From Muriicola sp041358175 (lineage in GTDB: Bacteria > Bacteroidota > Bacteroidia > Flavobacteriales > Flavobacteriaceae): a stretch of 64,000 bases of DNA. This document shows positions 8,017 to 15,584 of the stretch, piece by piece. The DNA is taken from contig NZ_JBGKBE010000001.1 of NCBI RefSeq assembly GCF_041358175.1, forward strand, positions 248,001-312,000, given 5' to 3'. How positions within the stretch are numbered: position 1 is the stretch's first letter; every line of letters begins with the position of its first letter. The translations under genes and the position numbers were made by a program. The notes beneath the pieces are model-generated. The model was not told the DNA's origin, did not search any database, and saw nothing but the letters and a program-made list of their open reading frames with translations.

Positions 8017-8994
8017 ATGAGCTCAAAACCCGATTTTATAAAATCACTATCCCTCCCTGCCATTGCCGCTCCCATGTTCCTGATTTCAGGGCCTAATCTC
8101 GTCATAGAATGTTGTAAAAATGGGATCATAGGCACTTTTCCTGCCCTTAATCAAAGGAGCAGTGAAGGCTTTGAAGAATGGCTCATAGAAATTAAAGGGG
8201 CTTTGGCCGAGTATGAAAAGCAGAGTGGCAAAAAAGCGGCTCCATTTGGGGTAAACCTCATCGTCCATCCTACAAATCCAAGACTGGAGGCCGACTTAAA
8301 ACTCTGTATCAAGCACAAAGTGCCTATCATCATTACCTCCCTTGGAGCTGTATCACAAGTCGTAAATGCAGTACACAGTTACGGCGGACTCGTTTTCCAC
8401 GATATCATTAAAAAACGTCATGCCGAAAAGGCGGCTGAAGCCGGGGTAGACGGACTGATTCTTGTAGCTGCCGGAGCAGGCGGACACGCAGGTACCATCA
8501 ATCCGATGTCGCTGGTTGCCGAGATTAAAAAATTCTTCGACAAAACCATCATCCTTTCAGGATGCATTTCTACAGGTCGCGACATCGCGTCGGCTATGCA
8601 GATGGGGGCAGACCTTGCCTATATGGGTACCCGTTTTATCAATACTACTGAGAGTAAGGCTCCGGAGGAATACCGGAAAATGATCATTGAGGCTGGGGCC
8701 AGCGATGTGGTTTATACGGCAGCCATCTCGGGAGTGCATGCCAATTTCCTGGGGGCAAGCCTTAAAGCTGCAGGGATTTCAGAGGAGGACCTCAAAAAAG
8801 ACCGAAAGATCGATTTTGGGAAAGAACTCGACACAGAAGCCAAAGCATGGAAGACGATCTGGTCTGCAGGGCAGGGAGTAACTACAGTTGAAGATGTTCT
8901 GCCTGTTGCTGAATTGGTAGATCATCTCAAAAAGGAATTTAAAGACGCTGTTCAAGATCAGGCTGAACTTTTAAATACTTACCCTAAAGCGTAA
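8017..8994 (+). CDS. nitronate monooxygenase (2-nitropropane dioxygenase family)
   Basis: This 325-residue TIM-barrel flavoprotein begins with PAIAAPMFLISGPNLVI and contains the FMN phosphate-binding GAGGHAGT segment and MGADLAYMGTRF near the end of the barrel, all typical of the NMO family. The enzyme oxidises propionate-3-nitronate or similar nitronates to detoxify them, using FMN and oxygen. Some relatives are enoyl reductases (FabK-like), but the GGHAG stretch and length favour NMO. It is first of a three-gene run; bestrophin starts 7 bases after its stop. Confidence 0.88.
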   Translation: MSSKPDFIKSLSLPAIAAPMFLISGPNLVIECCKNGIIGTFPALNQRSSEGFEEWLIEIKGALAEYEKQSGKKAAPFGVNLIVHPTNPRLEADLKLCIKHKVPIIITSLGAVSQVVNAVHSYGGLVFHDIIKKRHAEKAAEAGVDGLILVAAGAGGHAGTINPMSLVAEIKKFFDKTIILSGCISTGRDIASAMQMGADLAYMGTRFINTTESKAPEEYRKMIIEAGASDVVYTAAISGVHANFLGASLKAAGISEEDLKKDRKIDFGKELDTEAKAWKTIWSAGQGVTTVEDVLPVAELVDHLKKEFKDAVQDQAELLNTYPKA

Positions 8995-9001
8995 ATTATA
9001 G

Positions 9002-10009
9002 ATGTACGTAAAAAGAAACATAGGATGGGGATTAATTCTTCGTTTTGCGTGGAAAAACCTCATCTTTTTTACCCTCTACGCTGCAGTCATTTTTTATGCC
9101 TATCATTTTCTTTGGTTCGATTTTATTGATATTCCTTTCCAGCCTTTGTCAGTCATCGGTATAGCAGTGGCTTTTTATATTGGATTCAAAAACAGCCAGA
9201 GTTATGATCGTTTCTGGGAGGGTCGAAAGATATGGGGAGGTATTGTTAACTACAGCAGAACATGGGCACTACAGGTAATTAGTTTTATTCAGTCTGAAGA
9301 TTTACAATACAACCAAAAAATACAGCGTGAAATGATATACAGGCATATTGCCTGGATTAACGCATTGAGGGTTCAACTAAGACAACCCAAAGCATGGTCG
9401 ATAAAGGCAAATTCCTCTGTAGAAAGATTACATGACAAACATGGAGAACGAAATCCCTCCTGCAACGAAGCCAGCAGTTATGTAAGCAAAAACGAGTTTG
9501 AAGATCTAGGCAACAGAGTGAATCCTACGACTCATCTGGTAAAAAACCAGGCGAAACAATTAATTCAACTCAAAAAAAAGGGGGTAATTGACGGATTTCA
9601 GGAAGACCAGCTACAATCGGTGCTTGAAGAATTTTATAATCTGCAAGGTAAATGTGAAAGGATTAAGAACACGCCTTTTCCCAGACAGTACGGATATTTT
9701 TCAAAAATATTTACCTGGATTTTTGTACTTCTTCTACTCTTCGGTCTGCTAAATATTTTTGGTGATGATAGCATGGCCGGCTCCAGAGAATGGTATCAAT
9801 TTCTGATGATTCCTTTCTCCGTTCTAATATCATGGATATTTGTTAGTATGGAAAGTATTGGGGATAATAGTGAAGATCCTTTTGATGGCCGTATCAATGA
9901 TGTCCCAATGACGGCACTCTGCCGGACAATTGAAATTGATTTGCGGGATATGTTGGATGAAAAAGACTTGCCAGACCCAATTCTTCCAAAGGATCATATT
10001 TTATATTAA
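9002..10009 (+). CDS. bestrophin-family anion channel
   Basis: The protein has 335 residues. Family hallmarks are SYDRFWEGRKIWGGIVN near residue 70, ERIKNTPFPRQY in the middle and the C-terminal MESIGDNSEDPFDGR with the acidic EDPF motif. Four transmembrane segments are expected (about 15-35, 45-63, 236-255, 267-287). Bacterial bestrophins are pentameric inner-membrane channels, variously selective for chloride or cations; which applies here is unknown. The gene is noticeably more AT-rich than its neighbours (39 G+C in 120 bases counted by hand, lines 9301 and 9541), hinting at later acquisition. Its TAA overlaps the next ATG (TAATG). Confidence 0.88.
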   Translation: MYVKRNIGWGLILRFAWKNLIFFTLYAAVIFYAYHFLWFDFIDIPFQPLSVIGIAVAFYIGFKNSQSYDRFWEGRKIWGGIVNYSRTWALQVISFIQSEDLQYNQKIQREMIYRHIAWINALRVQLRQPKAWSIKANSSVERLHDKHGERNPSCNEASSYVSKNEFEDLGNRVNPTTHLVKNQAKQLIQLKKKGVIDGFQEDQLQSVLEEFYNLQGKCERIKNTPFPRQYGYFSKIFTWIFVLLLLFGLLNIFGDDSMAGSREWYQFLMIPFSVLISWIFVSMESIGDNSEDPFDGRINDVPMTALCRTIEIDLRDMLDEKDLPDPILPKDHILY

Positions 10010-10968
10010 TGGCAGTTATTCCCTCAGACTATTCCCCTCCCCTGCTCTTCAGGAACGGCCATGTTTCAACAGTATATTATGGCCTTTTTCGAAAAATTGA
10101 CAACTTCCAACAGCAACGAGAACGCCTGGAACTTGCAGATAGGGATTTTATGGATCTCGACTGGAGCTACGCTGATAAGAATTCCGGGAAAGTAGTGATC
10201 CTGCTTCACGGTTTGGAAGGTCATGGTCAGAGACCCTATATTACAGGTAGTGCTAAACACTTTAATCAGGCCGGGTACGACTGTTGTGCCGTAAATTTTC
10301 GTGGCTGTAGTGGGGAGCCAAATCGACTTTATCGTTCATACCATTCAGGGGCGACAGAAGATCTTGATGCGGTTGTTAAACATATTTTGGGAAGCAAAGC
10401 GTATTCAGAACTTTACATCAAAGGCATTAGTTTGGGCGGGAATATGGTATTGAAATACGCAGGGGAAGGCAGAGAGCTTCCTCCCTCCCTGAAAGCTATC
10501 ATGGCGGTATCAGCGCCCGTTGATCTCTACAGTTCTCTTAAGGCGTTGATGGGATGGAAGAACATTCCCTATGCCCGGAGATTCAGGAAACACCTGGTGG
10601 CAAAACTCAAAGCGAAGCAACCTCAGTTCCCTGAGCTCTTGCCAGACCACGAAATCCAAAAGATAAAGACCCTTAAAGACTTTGATGATATCTATACAAG
10701 CAGGGCCCACGGTTTTACAGATGCTCTGGATTATTATGCCCGCTGCAGTTCTTTACAATTCCTGCATAATATCAAAATAAGGACGCTAATAATCAACGCC
10801 CGGAATGATTCATTTCTCGGGCCGGAATGCTATCCCTATAAAGAGGCTGAAGCCAATGAATATGTTTTTCTGGAGGTGCCAGAATACGGTGGTCATGTTG
10901 GATTTTACGATGCACAGAACATAGCCTATACAGAAAAAAGGGCGTTAAAGTTCTTCGAGCAAATTTAA
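10009..10968 (+). CDS. YheT-type alpha/beta hydrolase
   Basis: This 319-residue alpha/beta hydrolase belongs to the COG0429 (YheT/ABHD1-3) group. LLHGLEGHGQRPYI (residues 65-78) forms the oxyanion-hole region, GISLGGNM holds the nucleophile S141, ARNDSFLG carries the acid and GGHVGF carries the catalytic histidine near the C-terminus. NFRGCSGEPNRLYRSYHSG is characteristic of this family. Relatives are esterases or lipases with uncertain physiological substrate. It is translationally coupled to the bestrophin gene through a TAATG overlap. Confidence 0.9.
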   Translation: MAVIPSDYSPPLLFRNGHVSTVYYGLFRKIDNFQQQRERLELADRDFMDLDWSYADKNSGKVVILLHGLEGHGQRPYITGSAKHFNQAGYDCCAVNFRGCSGEPNRLYRSYHSGATEDLDAVVKHILGSKAYSELYIKGISLGGNMVLKYAGEGRELPPSLKAIMAVSAPVDLYSSLKALMGWKNIPYARRFRKHLVAKLKAKQPQFPELLPDHEIQKIKTLKDFDDIYTSRAHGFTDALDYYARCSSLQFLHNIKIRTLIINARNDSFLGPECYPYKEAEANEYVFLEVPEYGGHVGFYDAQNIAYTEKRALKFFEQI

Positions 10969-11013
10969 GTAGAGCCTAATTTATTATCTTAGTGAAGTAA
11001 AAAAATAAAACCG

Positions 11014-11493
11014 ATGAAAAAAATATTACTGGCAACTGCAATGGGCTTTTTTGCCCTGAGTTGCGGCGAAAAAAAAGAAGAAAAAAAAGAAGGCTTTGAA
11101 ATGAATAGGACAAAGTCGACCACCAGCGTGGAAACCAAGTCTGAAGGTGTCCCGGTGGATATGGATAATAAAGGGATTGGTCCCATAACCGACCTGACAT
11201 TCCCGGACGAGATCGATCAGGAGATGGCCGCACGGGGTGAAGCAAAATACAATGCCATCTGTACGGCCTGCCATATGGCCGAACAGCGAATGATAGGACC
11301 CGCTCTGGCGGGAGTTTACGAAAGGCGCAGCCCGGAATGGGTGATGAATATGATGTTAAACCCTGATGGGATGCTGCGTGAGGACCCTATTGCCATGGCC
11401 CTTCTGAAAGAGTACAATAATGCTATCATGCTAAATCAAAACCTTACCCAGGAAGAGGCGAGGGATCTTGCTGAATACCTGCGTACGCTTTAG
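11014..11493 (+). CDS. c-type cytochrome lipoprotein
   Basis: The 159-residue precursor has a short signal with an ALSC lipobox (C17 lipidated), a charged Lys/Glu linker, and one cytochrome c domain. The heme attachment site is CTACH (C84, C87, H88), and methionines in MIGPALAGVYERR or the MMLNPDGM segment could supply the distal ligand. It is expected on the periplasmic face of a membrane as a mobile or anchored electron carrier. No oxidase genes are adjacent. Two A8 runs (11069-11076 and 11081-11088) encode the linker. A TATCTTAG sequence about 20 bases upstream may serve as the -7 element, and a strong terminator follows. Confidence 0.9.
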   Translation: MKKILLATAMGFFALSCGEKKEEKKEGFEMNRTKSTTSVETKSEGVPVDMDNKGIGPITDLTFPDEIDQEMAARGEAKYNAICTACHMAEQRMIGPALAGVYERRSPEWVMNMMLNPDGMLREDPIAMALLKEYNNAIMLNQNLTQEEARDLAEYLRTL

Positions 11494-11512
11494 TCCTACA
11501 TAAAATTTAGTT

Positions 11513-11554
11513 GTGCCCTTATGCTTCTATCCCAGAAGATAAGGGCACTTTTTT
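11513..11554 (+). terminator. intrinsic terminator after the cytochrome gene
   Basis: A ten-base stem GTGCCCTTAT (11513-11522) pairs with ATAAGGGCAC (11539-11548). Inside it a second stem CTTCT/AGAAG closes an ATCCC loop. Six T residues follow at once. This is one of the strongest terminators in the window. Confidence 0.92.
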
Positions 11555-11578
11555 GTATTTTAATACAAATTTTCAGGG

Positions 11579-11902
11579 ATGTGGGAAGAACAATTAAAAG
11601 TCTATGACGATCTGGTAAGCAGGTGTCCTCGTTTTCAACGCAAGGGAAAGACCATGCCCTATACCTCTGCCAATGGTCATATGTTCTCTCTATTTAACAA
11701 GGCCGGGGAGATCGGAATACGGTTCTCCAAAGAGGTACAGAAAGAATACATGGAAAAGTACAACACCACCCTGTATAAATCCTATAATTCTATAATGCAC
11801 GGCTACATCCTGATTACCGCAGAAATGCTGAAAGATCCTGACCATGTTGTTGAGCTTCTGAATGAAAGCTATGACTATGTTATGAGCCTCGACCCAAAAT
11901 AG
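11579..11902 (+). CDS. small TfoX-N-like conserved protein
   Basis: The protein has 107 residues and no signal or membrane segment. The layout resembles the N-terminal TfoX/Sxy domain (a short beta-sheet protein): YTSANGHMFSLFNKAGEIG followed by IRFSKEVQKEYMEKY and a helical C-terminal half. The homology is by pattern only, so I give no function. The gene lies just past a strong terminator and must have its own promoter; TATTTTAA at about 11556 is the best but imperfect -7 candidate. The reading frame continues in phase for 30 more codons beyond the TAG stop. Confidence 0.75.
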   Translation: MWEEQLKVYDDLVSRCPRFQRKGKTMPYTSANGHMFSLFNKAGEIGIRFSKEVQKEYMEKYNTTLYKSYNSIMHGYILITAEMLKDPDHVVELLNESYDYVMSLDPK

Positions 11903-11995
11903 TCGTCAAGCAAAATCTTCCCTTATGAAATTCAATATAAAATGCTCTGGATCAACAATGACGGGAATACGTTTGAAGGAATAAAGGAAAATTAG
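11903..11995 (+). other. in-phase 30-codon extension after the TfoX-like stop
   Basis: Directly after the TAG at 11900-11902 the same frame stays open for 30 codons, ending in MLWINNDGNTFEGIKEN and a TAG at 11993. The composition looks protein-like. It could be a degraded C-terminal tail, a remnant of another gene or chance. The rest of this 198-base gap up to 12101 shows nothing clear. Confidence 0.3.
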
Positions 11996-12100
11996 AAGAT
12001 GTTATTTTGATACTCCCTTGTATTTAATAAAAAATAGCTATTATTAAATTTCCTTAGATAGATTAAGTATATTAAACGTATAACCCATAAAGTTTAAATC

Positions 12101-12403
12101 ATGAAGAAAGCCATTTTTATTACTCTGCTCTTGTTTTTGTCCCTTAGTGTAAGTACCCCGGTATTGGCGGCCAAAAAAGAACCAGCTCCGGAACCTACCG
12201 AAATTCCTGCCGAAGTTAGAGTAATGCTTGACCGACTTGAAGAAATTAAGGCAATGGATAAATCAGATTTAAAACGGGCTGAGAAAAAGGCATTGCGCAA
12301 AGAAGTTAGAGCAATCAAAACACAGTTGCGCACTACCGGCAATGGAATTTATATTTCTGCCGGAGCCCTGATCATTATTCTCTTGCTTATTATCCTGCTC
12401 TGA
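12101..12403 (+). CDS. small secreted/membrane protein with C-terminal anchor
   Basis: This 100-residue protein starts with a signal peptide (MKKAIFITLLLFLSLSVS, likely cut after VLAA near residue 24). A charged helical middle follows (residues 35-80, rich in Lys/Glu, including two similar stretches EKKALRKEVRAIK and LKRAEKK), and a hydrophobic C-terminal segment of about 17 residues (IYISAGALIIILLLIIL). The second segment would anchor it in the inner membrane with the charged part in the periplasm. I do not recognise a named family. It converges with two small membrane-protein genes. Confidence 0.75.
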   Translation: MKKAIFITLLLFLSLSVSTPVLAAKKEPAPEPTEIPAEVRVMLDRLEEIKAMDKSDLKRAEKKALRKEVRAIKTQLRTTGNGIYISAGALIIILLLIILL

Positions 12404-12419
12404 GAAAACTGCTTATTTC

Positions 12420-12638
12420 CTATTTGCTGTCCGACTTGGCAAGTACAATGCCTCCTATTGCAGCTATAACGGCAAAGCCGAGATAAAGATAAGATGTGTT
12501 CTTTTGTTGCTTGTCTTCAGCCTTTAATTCCACTCCCAGTACATCAACAGAAGAGGTGCTTTCGGAGAAGGAAGTAATACCCGTATACCCCAGATATACT
12601 GCCAGGAGTAAAAGAAGGATGCCAATAATTCTTTTCAT
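12420..12638 (-). CDS. DUF3185-like two-helix membrane protein
   Basis: The protein has 72 residues and two transmembrane segments: residues 4-24, beginning RIIGILLLLLAVYLGYTG, and 50-67, in LYLGFAVIAAIGGIVLA. A short polar loop containing FSESTSSVDVLGVELKA lies between them. This is the DUF3185 pattern; no function is known. It is 10 bases downstream of the lmo0937-type gene on the same strand, so the two are probably co-transcribed. Confidence 0.75.
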   Translation of the reverse strand: MKRIIGILLLLLAVYLGYTGITSFSESTSSVDVLGVELKAEDKQQKNTSYLYLGFAVIAAIGGIVLAKSDSK

Positions 12639-12648
12639 AGGATCTATT

Positions 12649-12816
12649 TTACATCGGCTTACGCCCTGAAATTAGGTTGTATAAAATGGTAATGATCGCA
12701 ATTACCAATAATATATGGATTAGGTTCCCGGTAGCAAGACCCTCCACGATGCCCAACAATCCCAGCAACCAAACGACTATACAAATCACGGCAACAAGCC
12801 AAAGAAGATTTCTCAT
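12649..12816 (-). CDS. lmo0937-type small membrane protein
   Basis: From ATG 12816 the protein has 55 residues. The longer frame from 12837 only adds seven polar residues. Two hydrophobic helices (NLLWLVAVICIVVWLLGLLG and LIHILLVIAIITILYNLI) are joined by a Gly/Asn turn and followed by SGRKPM. This matches the lmo0937/DUF5670 family, often found among stress-induced genes in many phyla, although nothing in the sequence here shows its regulation. Confidence 0.78.
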   Translation of the reverse strand: MRNLLWLVAVICIVVWLLGLLGIVEGLATGNLIHILLVIAIITILYNLISGRKPM

Positions 12817-12952
12817 ATGGATATTATTTTGCTTCAATATAAGAATAAAATAATGAGACTAATCTTGCAGAATCATATTCTTCAGTGCTGCTTTTTGATC
12901 TAAGCAGACATAGTTCTTCTGGCTTTCCCTTCGCTGCCGGCCCAATTAGTGG

Positions 12953-12960
12953 TACTTTTG
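12953..12960 (+). promoter_or_regulatory. TAnnTTTG -7 element that decides the helicase start
   Basis: TACTTTTG is an exact match ending 18 bases before ATG 12979. It overlaps the possible GTG start at 12949, which therefore cannot be on the transcript. Confidence 0.65.
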
Positions 12961-12978
12961 CGGCCTGAAATAAAATAT

Positions 12979-14250
12979 ATGACCTTCGAAGACCTCAAAC
13001 TTATCCCCCCTATCAAAAAAGCCCTCAGGGATATTGATTACATTGTGCCCACAGATATACAGGCCAAAGCCATACCCCTTGTTCTGAACAAGGAAGATGT
13101 TATCGGAAGTGCGCAGACCGGGACCGGGAAAACCGCTGCATTTGCTATACCTATCCTCCAGCATTTAGCCAACCAACCTCAAAACCGCAAAGGAAAAAGA
13201 AAAGTGCAGGCCCTGGTTGTGACCCCTACACGTGAACTCGCCATTCAGATTGCAGAAAGCTTTACCGAATACGGAAAGTATACTCCTTTGAGAAATACAG
13301 TCATATTTGGAGGGGTCTCCCAAGGGTCTCAAACCAACGCATTGCGCAACGGCATCGATATTTTGGTAGCCACTCCGGGTCGTTTATTAGACCTGATGAA
13401 TCAGGGTTTTATCACCCTGGACCATATTAAATACTTTGTTCTCGATGAGGCAGACCGAATGCTCGATATGGGCTTTATCCATGACATTAAAAAAATTATA
13501 GCCAAACTCCCAAGGGAAAGGCAGTCACTCTTCTTTTCGGCTACCATGCCTAAGAGCATTGTTAAACTGTCACACGAAATCCTAAGAAACCCAAAGAAAG
13601 TAGCTGTAAGTCCGGTTTCTTCAACGGCAGAGACCATCCAGCAATATTTATACACTACCAACAAGGCAGATAAAAAAGATCTTTTGTTCCACATTCTCAA
13701 AGATCCGGAACTGGAACAAGTGCTCTTATTTTCACGCACCAAACACGGGGCGGATAAGATCGTACGAAACCTTCACAAAAATCGGATTGAGGCTACGGCT
13801 ATCCACGGGAACAAGTCGCAAAATCAACGCCAAAAAGCATTAAAGGAATTTAAGGAAGGAAGGAAAAGAGTGTTGGTTGCCACAGATATAGCTGCAAGGG
13901 GAATCGACATCGACAAACTCCGTCATGTAATCAATTATGATATTCCCAATGAACCCGAGACCTATGTTCACCGTATAGGACGATGTGGTCGGGCAGGGGA
14001 AGAAGGAATTTCCATTTCCATATGCGAACCGGAAGAGAATGCCTATATCTCCGATATTGAAAAACTCACCAGGCAAAAGATCGAATTAGTCTCGGATCAT
14101 CCCTTCCCTCAGACAGATCGCCCCATGAATGCCGCCGAAAAAAAAGAAGCGGAAAAAGAAAAACAGCGAAGGAAACAGGAGTTCTTTGCCAACCGTAATA
14201 AGAAAAGAGGCGGGGGACATCAGCAAGGATTTCGAAAAAAGAAAAGGTAA
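12979..14250 (+). CDS. DEAD-box ATP-dependent RNA helicase (RhlE-like)
   Basis: From ATG 12979 the protein has 423 residues. Ordered motifs: Q motif region TDIQAKAIP, motif I AQTGTGKT (45-52), PTRELA, motif II VLDEADRMLD, motif III SAT, then ARGIDI and HRIGRCGRAG in the second RecA domain, and a basic low-complexity tail (KKEAEKEKQRRKQEFF, NKKRGGG) that should bind RNA. It unwinds short RNA duplexes; RhlE-type helicases act in ribosome assembly and RNA turnover and are often cold-inducible. The promoter element at 12953 fixes the start. Confidence 0.94.
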   Translation: MTFEDLKLIPPIKKALRDIDYIVPTDIQAKAIPLVLNKEDVIGSAQTGTGKTAAFAIPILQHLANQPQNRKGKRKVQALVVTPTRELAIQIAESFTEYGKYTPLRNTVIFGGVSQGSQTNALRNGIDILVATPGRLLDLMNQGFITLDHIKYFVLDEADRMLDMGFIHDIKKIIAKLPRERQSLFFSATMPKSIVKLSHEILRNPKKVAVSPVSSTAETIQQYLYTTNKADKKDLLFHILKDPELEQVLLFSRTKHGADKIVRNLHKNRIEATAIHGNKSQNQRQKALKEFKEGRKRVLVATDIAARGIDIDKLRHVINYDIPNEPETYVHRIGRCGRAGEEGISISICEPEENAYISDIEKLTRQKIELVSDHPFPQTDRPMNAAEKKEAEKEKQRRKQEFFANRNKKRGGGHQQGFRKKKR

Positions 14251-14291
14251 ATTTCTATCTTGCTAATGAAATATATAAAACTCCCGGAAAA

Positions 14292-15110
14292 ATGAAGAAA
14301 ATAGGCCTGGCACTCGGAGGAGGTGCAGTACTAGGTGCGGCGCATATTGGGGTTTTGAAGGCGCTCAAGGAAAATAACCTTGAAATTAGCTTTGTAACCG
14401 GAACTAGTATTGGGGCCTTTGTGGCTGCCCTGTACGCTTTTGGAAAATCCTGGGATGAAATCAGGGATATTGCTTCAGAATTGAAATGGATGGACATAAG
14501 CAGCATCTCTTTATCGAGGTACAGTCTGCTATCTAATGATAAGTTTGGAGCTCTGATTACCGAAAATATAGGGAACAAGAATATAGAGGATGCACAGATT
14601 CCCCTGGCTATAATAACTACCGATGCGGGAAGTGGAGAAAAGGTGGTTCTGAGAAAAGGCTCTGTTGCTGAGGCCGTGATGGCAAGTACTTGTATTCCCG
14701 GGCTGTTCAAGCCTGTTAAACTCGATGGCCGGATGCTTCTCGATGGCGGGATCGTAGAAAACGTACCTATTAAAACGCTTCGTAATATCGGGGCCGATTA
14801 TGTGATTGGAGTAGACCTCAATGCCAAGCATGCCTACGAGGATCCAGCAAATATCCTCGATGTACTCTTAAACAGCTTTCATTTTATTATGCAGCAGGCG
14901 GCTGCGTTACAAACCGAACATGCCGATCTCCTTATCAAACCGAATCTATCTGCATTTGGAAGAGCAGACACCAGTCAGATTGAAGGCCTTATTCAGAAAG
15001 GCTATGAAGACACCAGAGACTGCTTGTCCAAAAATGAACTGAAACTTAGCACAAGCTGGTTTGAAGAGAATTGGAATAAATTACTCGAATTTTTTAATAA
15101 GAATCCCTAA
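14292..15110 (+). CDS. patatin-like phospholipase (RssA-type)
   Basis: This 272-residue cytoplasmic patatin shows the glycine-rich oxyanion loop GLALGGGAVLGAAHIG (residues 4-20), the nucleophile elbow GTSIG (S39) and the catalytic aspartate D151 in LLDGGIVENVP, forming the Ser-Asp dyad. It should hydrolyse an acyl ester of phospholipid or a neutral lipid; no signal peptide or beta-barrel domain is present, unlike larger outer-membrane patatins. It begins 41 bases after the helicase stop, and no exact -7 element is visible in between, so read-through from the helicase promoter is possible. Confidence 0.9.
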   Translation: MKKIGLALGGGAVLGAAHIGVLKALKENNLEISFVTGTSIGAFVAALYAFGKSWDEIRDIASELKWMDISSISLSRYSLLSNDKFGALITENIGNKNIEDAQIPLAIITTDAGSGEKVVLRKGSVAEAVMASTCIPGLFKPVKLDGRMLLDGGIVENVPIKTLRNIGADYVIGVDLNAKHAYEDPANILDVLLNSFHFIMQQAAALQTEHADLLIKPNLSAFGRADTSQIEGLIQKGYEDTRDCLSKNELKLSTSWFEENWNKLLEFFNKNP

Positions 15111-15182
15111 GGTCTTATTTGGCAATTTATAAAATACTCAGGTTTACCAGAAATGTCTATTTTTAGGGAAACTCTATTCCAA

Positions 15183-15536
15183 ATGAAAATCAAACTCCTC
15201 CTCCTTTTTCTCCTTTTCTTAATTATTTCTCAAGTCAGTGCTCAGCGGGATATGCCATTTTCCGGACAGACTGATATTTCGGTAAACGCCCTTCATTTTT
15301 CAGTGGACTCCGTTGAAGAATTACAGGAAATCGACTGGGTGGAGATAAGGGACTTATTTAGAGATAATACCCCGGAAGAACCCATTGAGTTAGGCTTTTT
15401 GCTAAAAAGACAAGTCAAAAGAGAAACATATACCATGGATTCCTTTGAGTTTACCATTAAGGGCAAAACCGAGGAAGTGGAATCCATAATCTCCAAAACG
15501 CAGAAAATTATTTTATCCCTCTCCGATACTGATTAA
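15183..15536 (+). CDS. small secreted protein of unknown function
   Basis: ATG 15183 gives a 117-residue precursor with a clear signal peptide (MKIKLLLLFLLFLIISQVSA, cut before Q21). An upstream in-frame ATG at 15153 would add ten residues before the signal and is unlikely; a near-consensus -7 element TATTTTTA sits in between. The mature part is about 97 residues, acidic, with two beta-like halves (SVEELQEIDWVEIRDLF and YTMDSFEFTIKGKTEEVE). I do not recognise a family. It is 48 bases upstream of the DUF885-like gene. Confidence 0.75.
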   Translation: MKIKLLLLFLLFLIISQVSAQRDMPFSGQTDISVNALHFSVDSVEELQEIDWVEIRDLFRDNTPEEPIELGFLLKRQVKRETYTMDSFEFTIKGKTEEVESIISKTQKIILSLSDTD

Positions 15537-15584
15537 ATTTTCTGCATCCCATTATCATTATTACCTGCCTTCAACCTCTATATC

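Noticed and set aside
14255..14710. 151-codon minus-strand frame
   Set aside because: It is the shadow of the patatin gene, which has its catalytic Ser and Asp in place.
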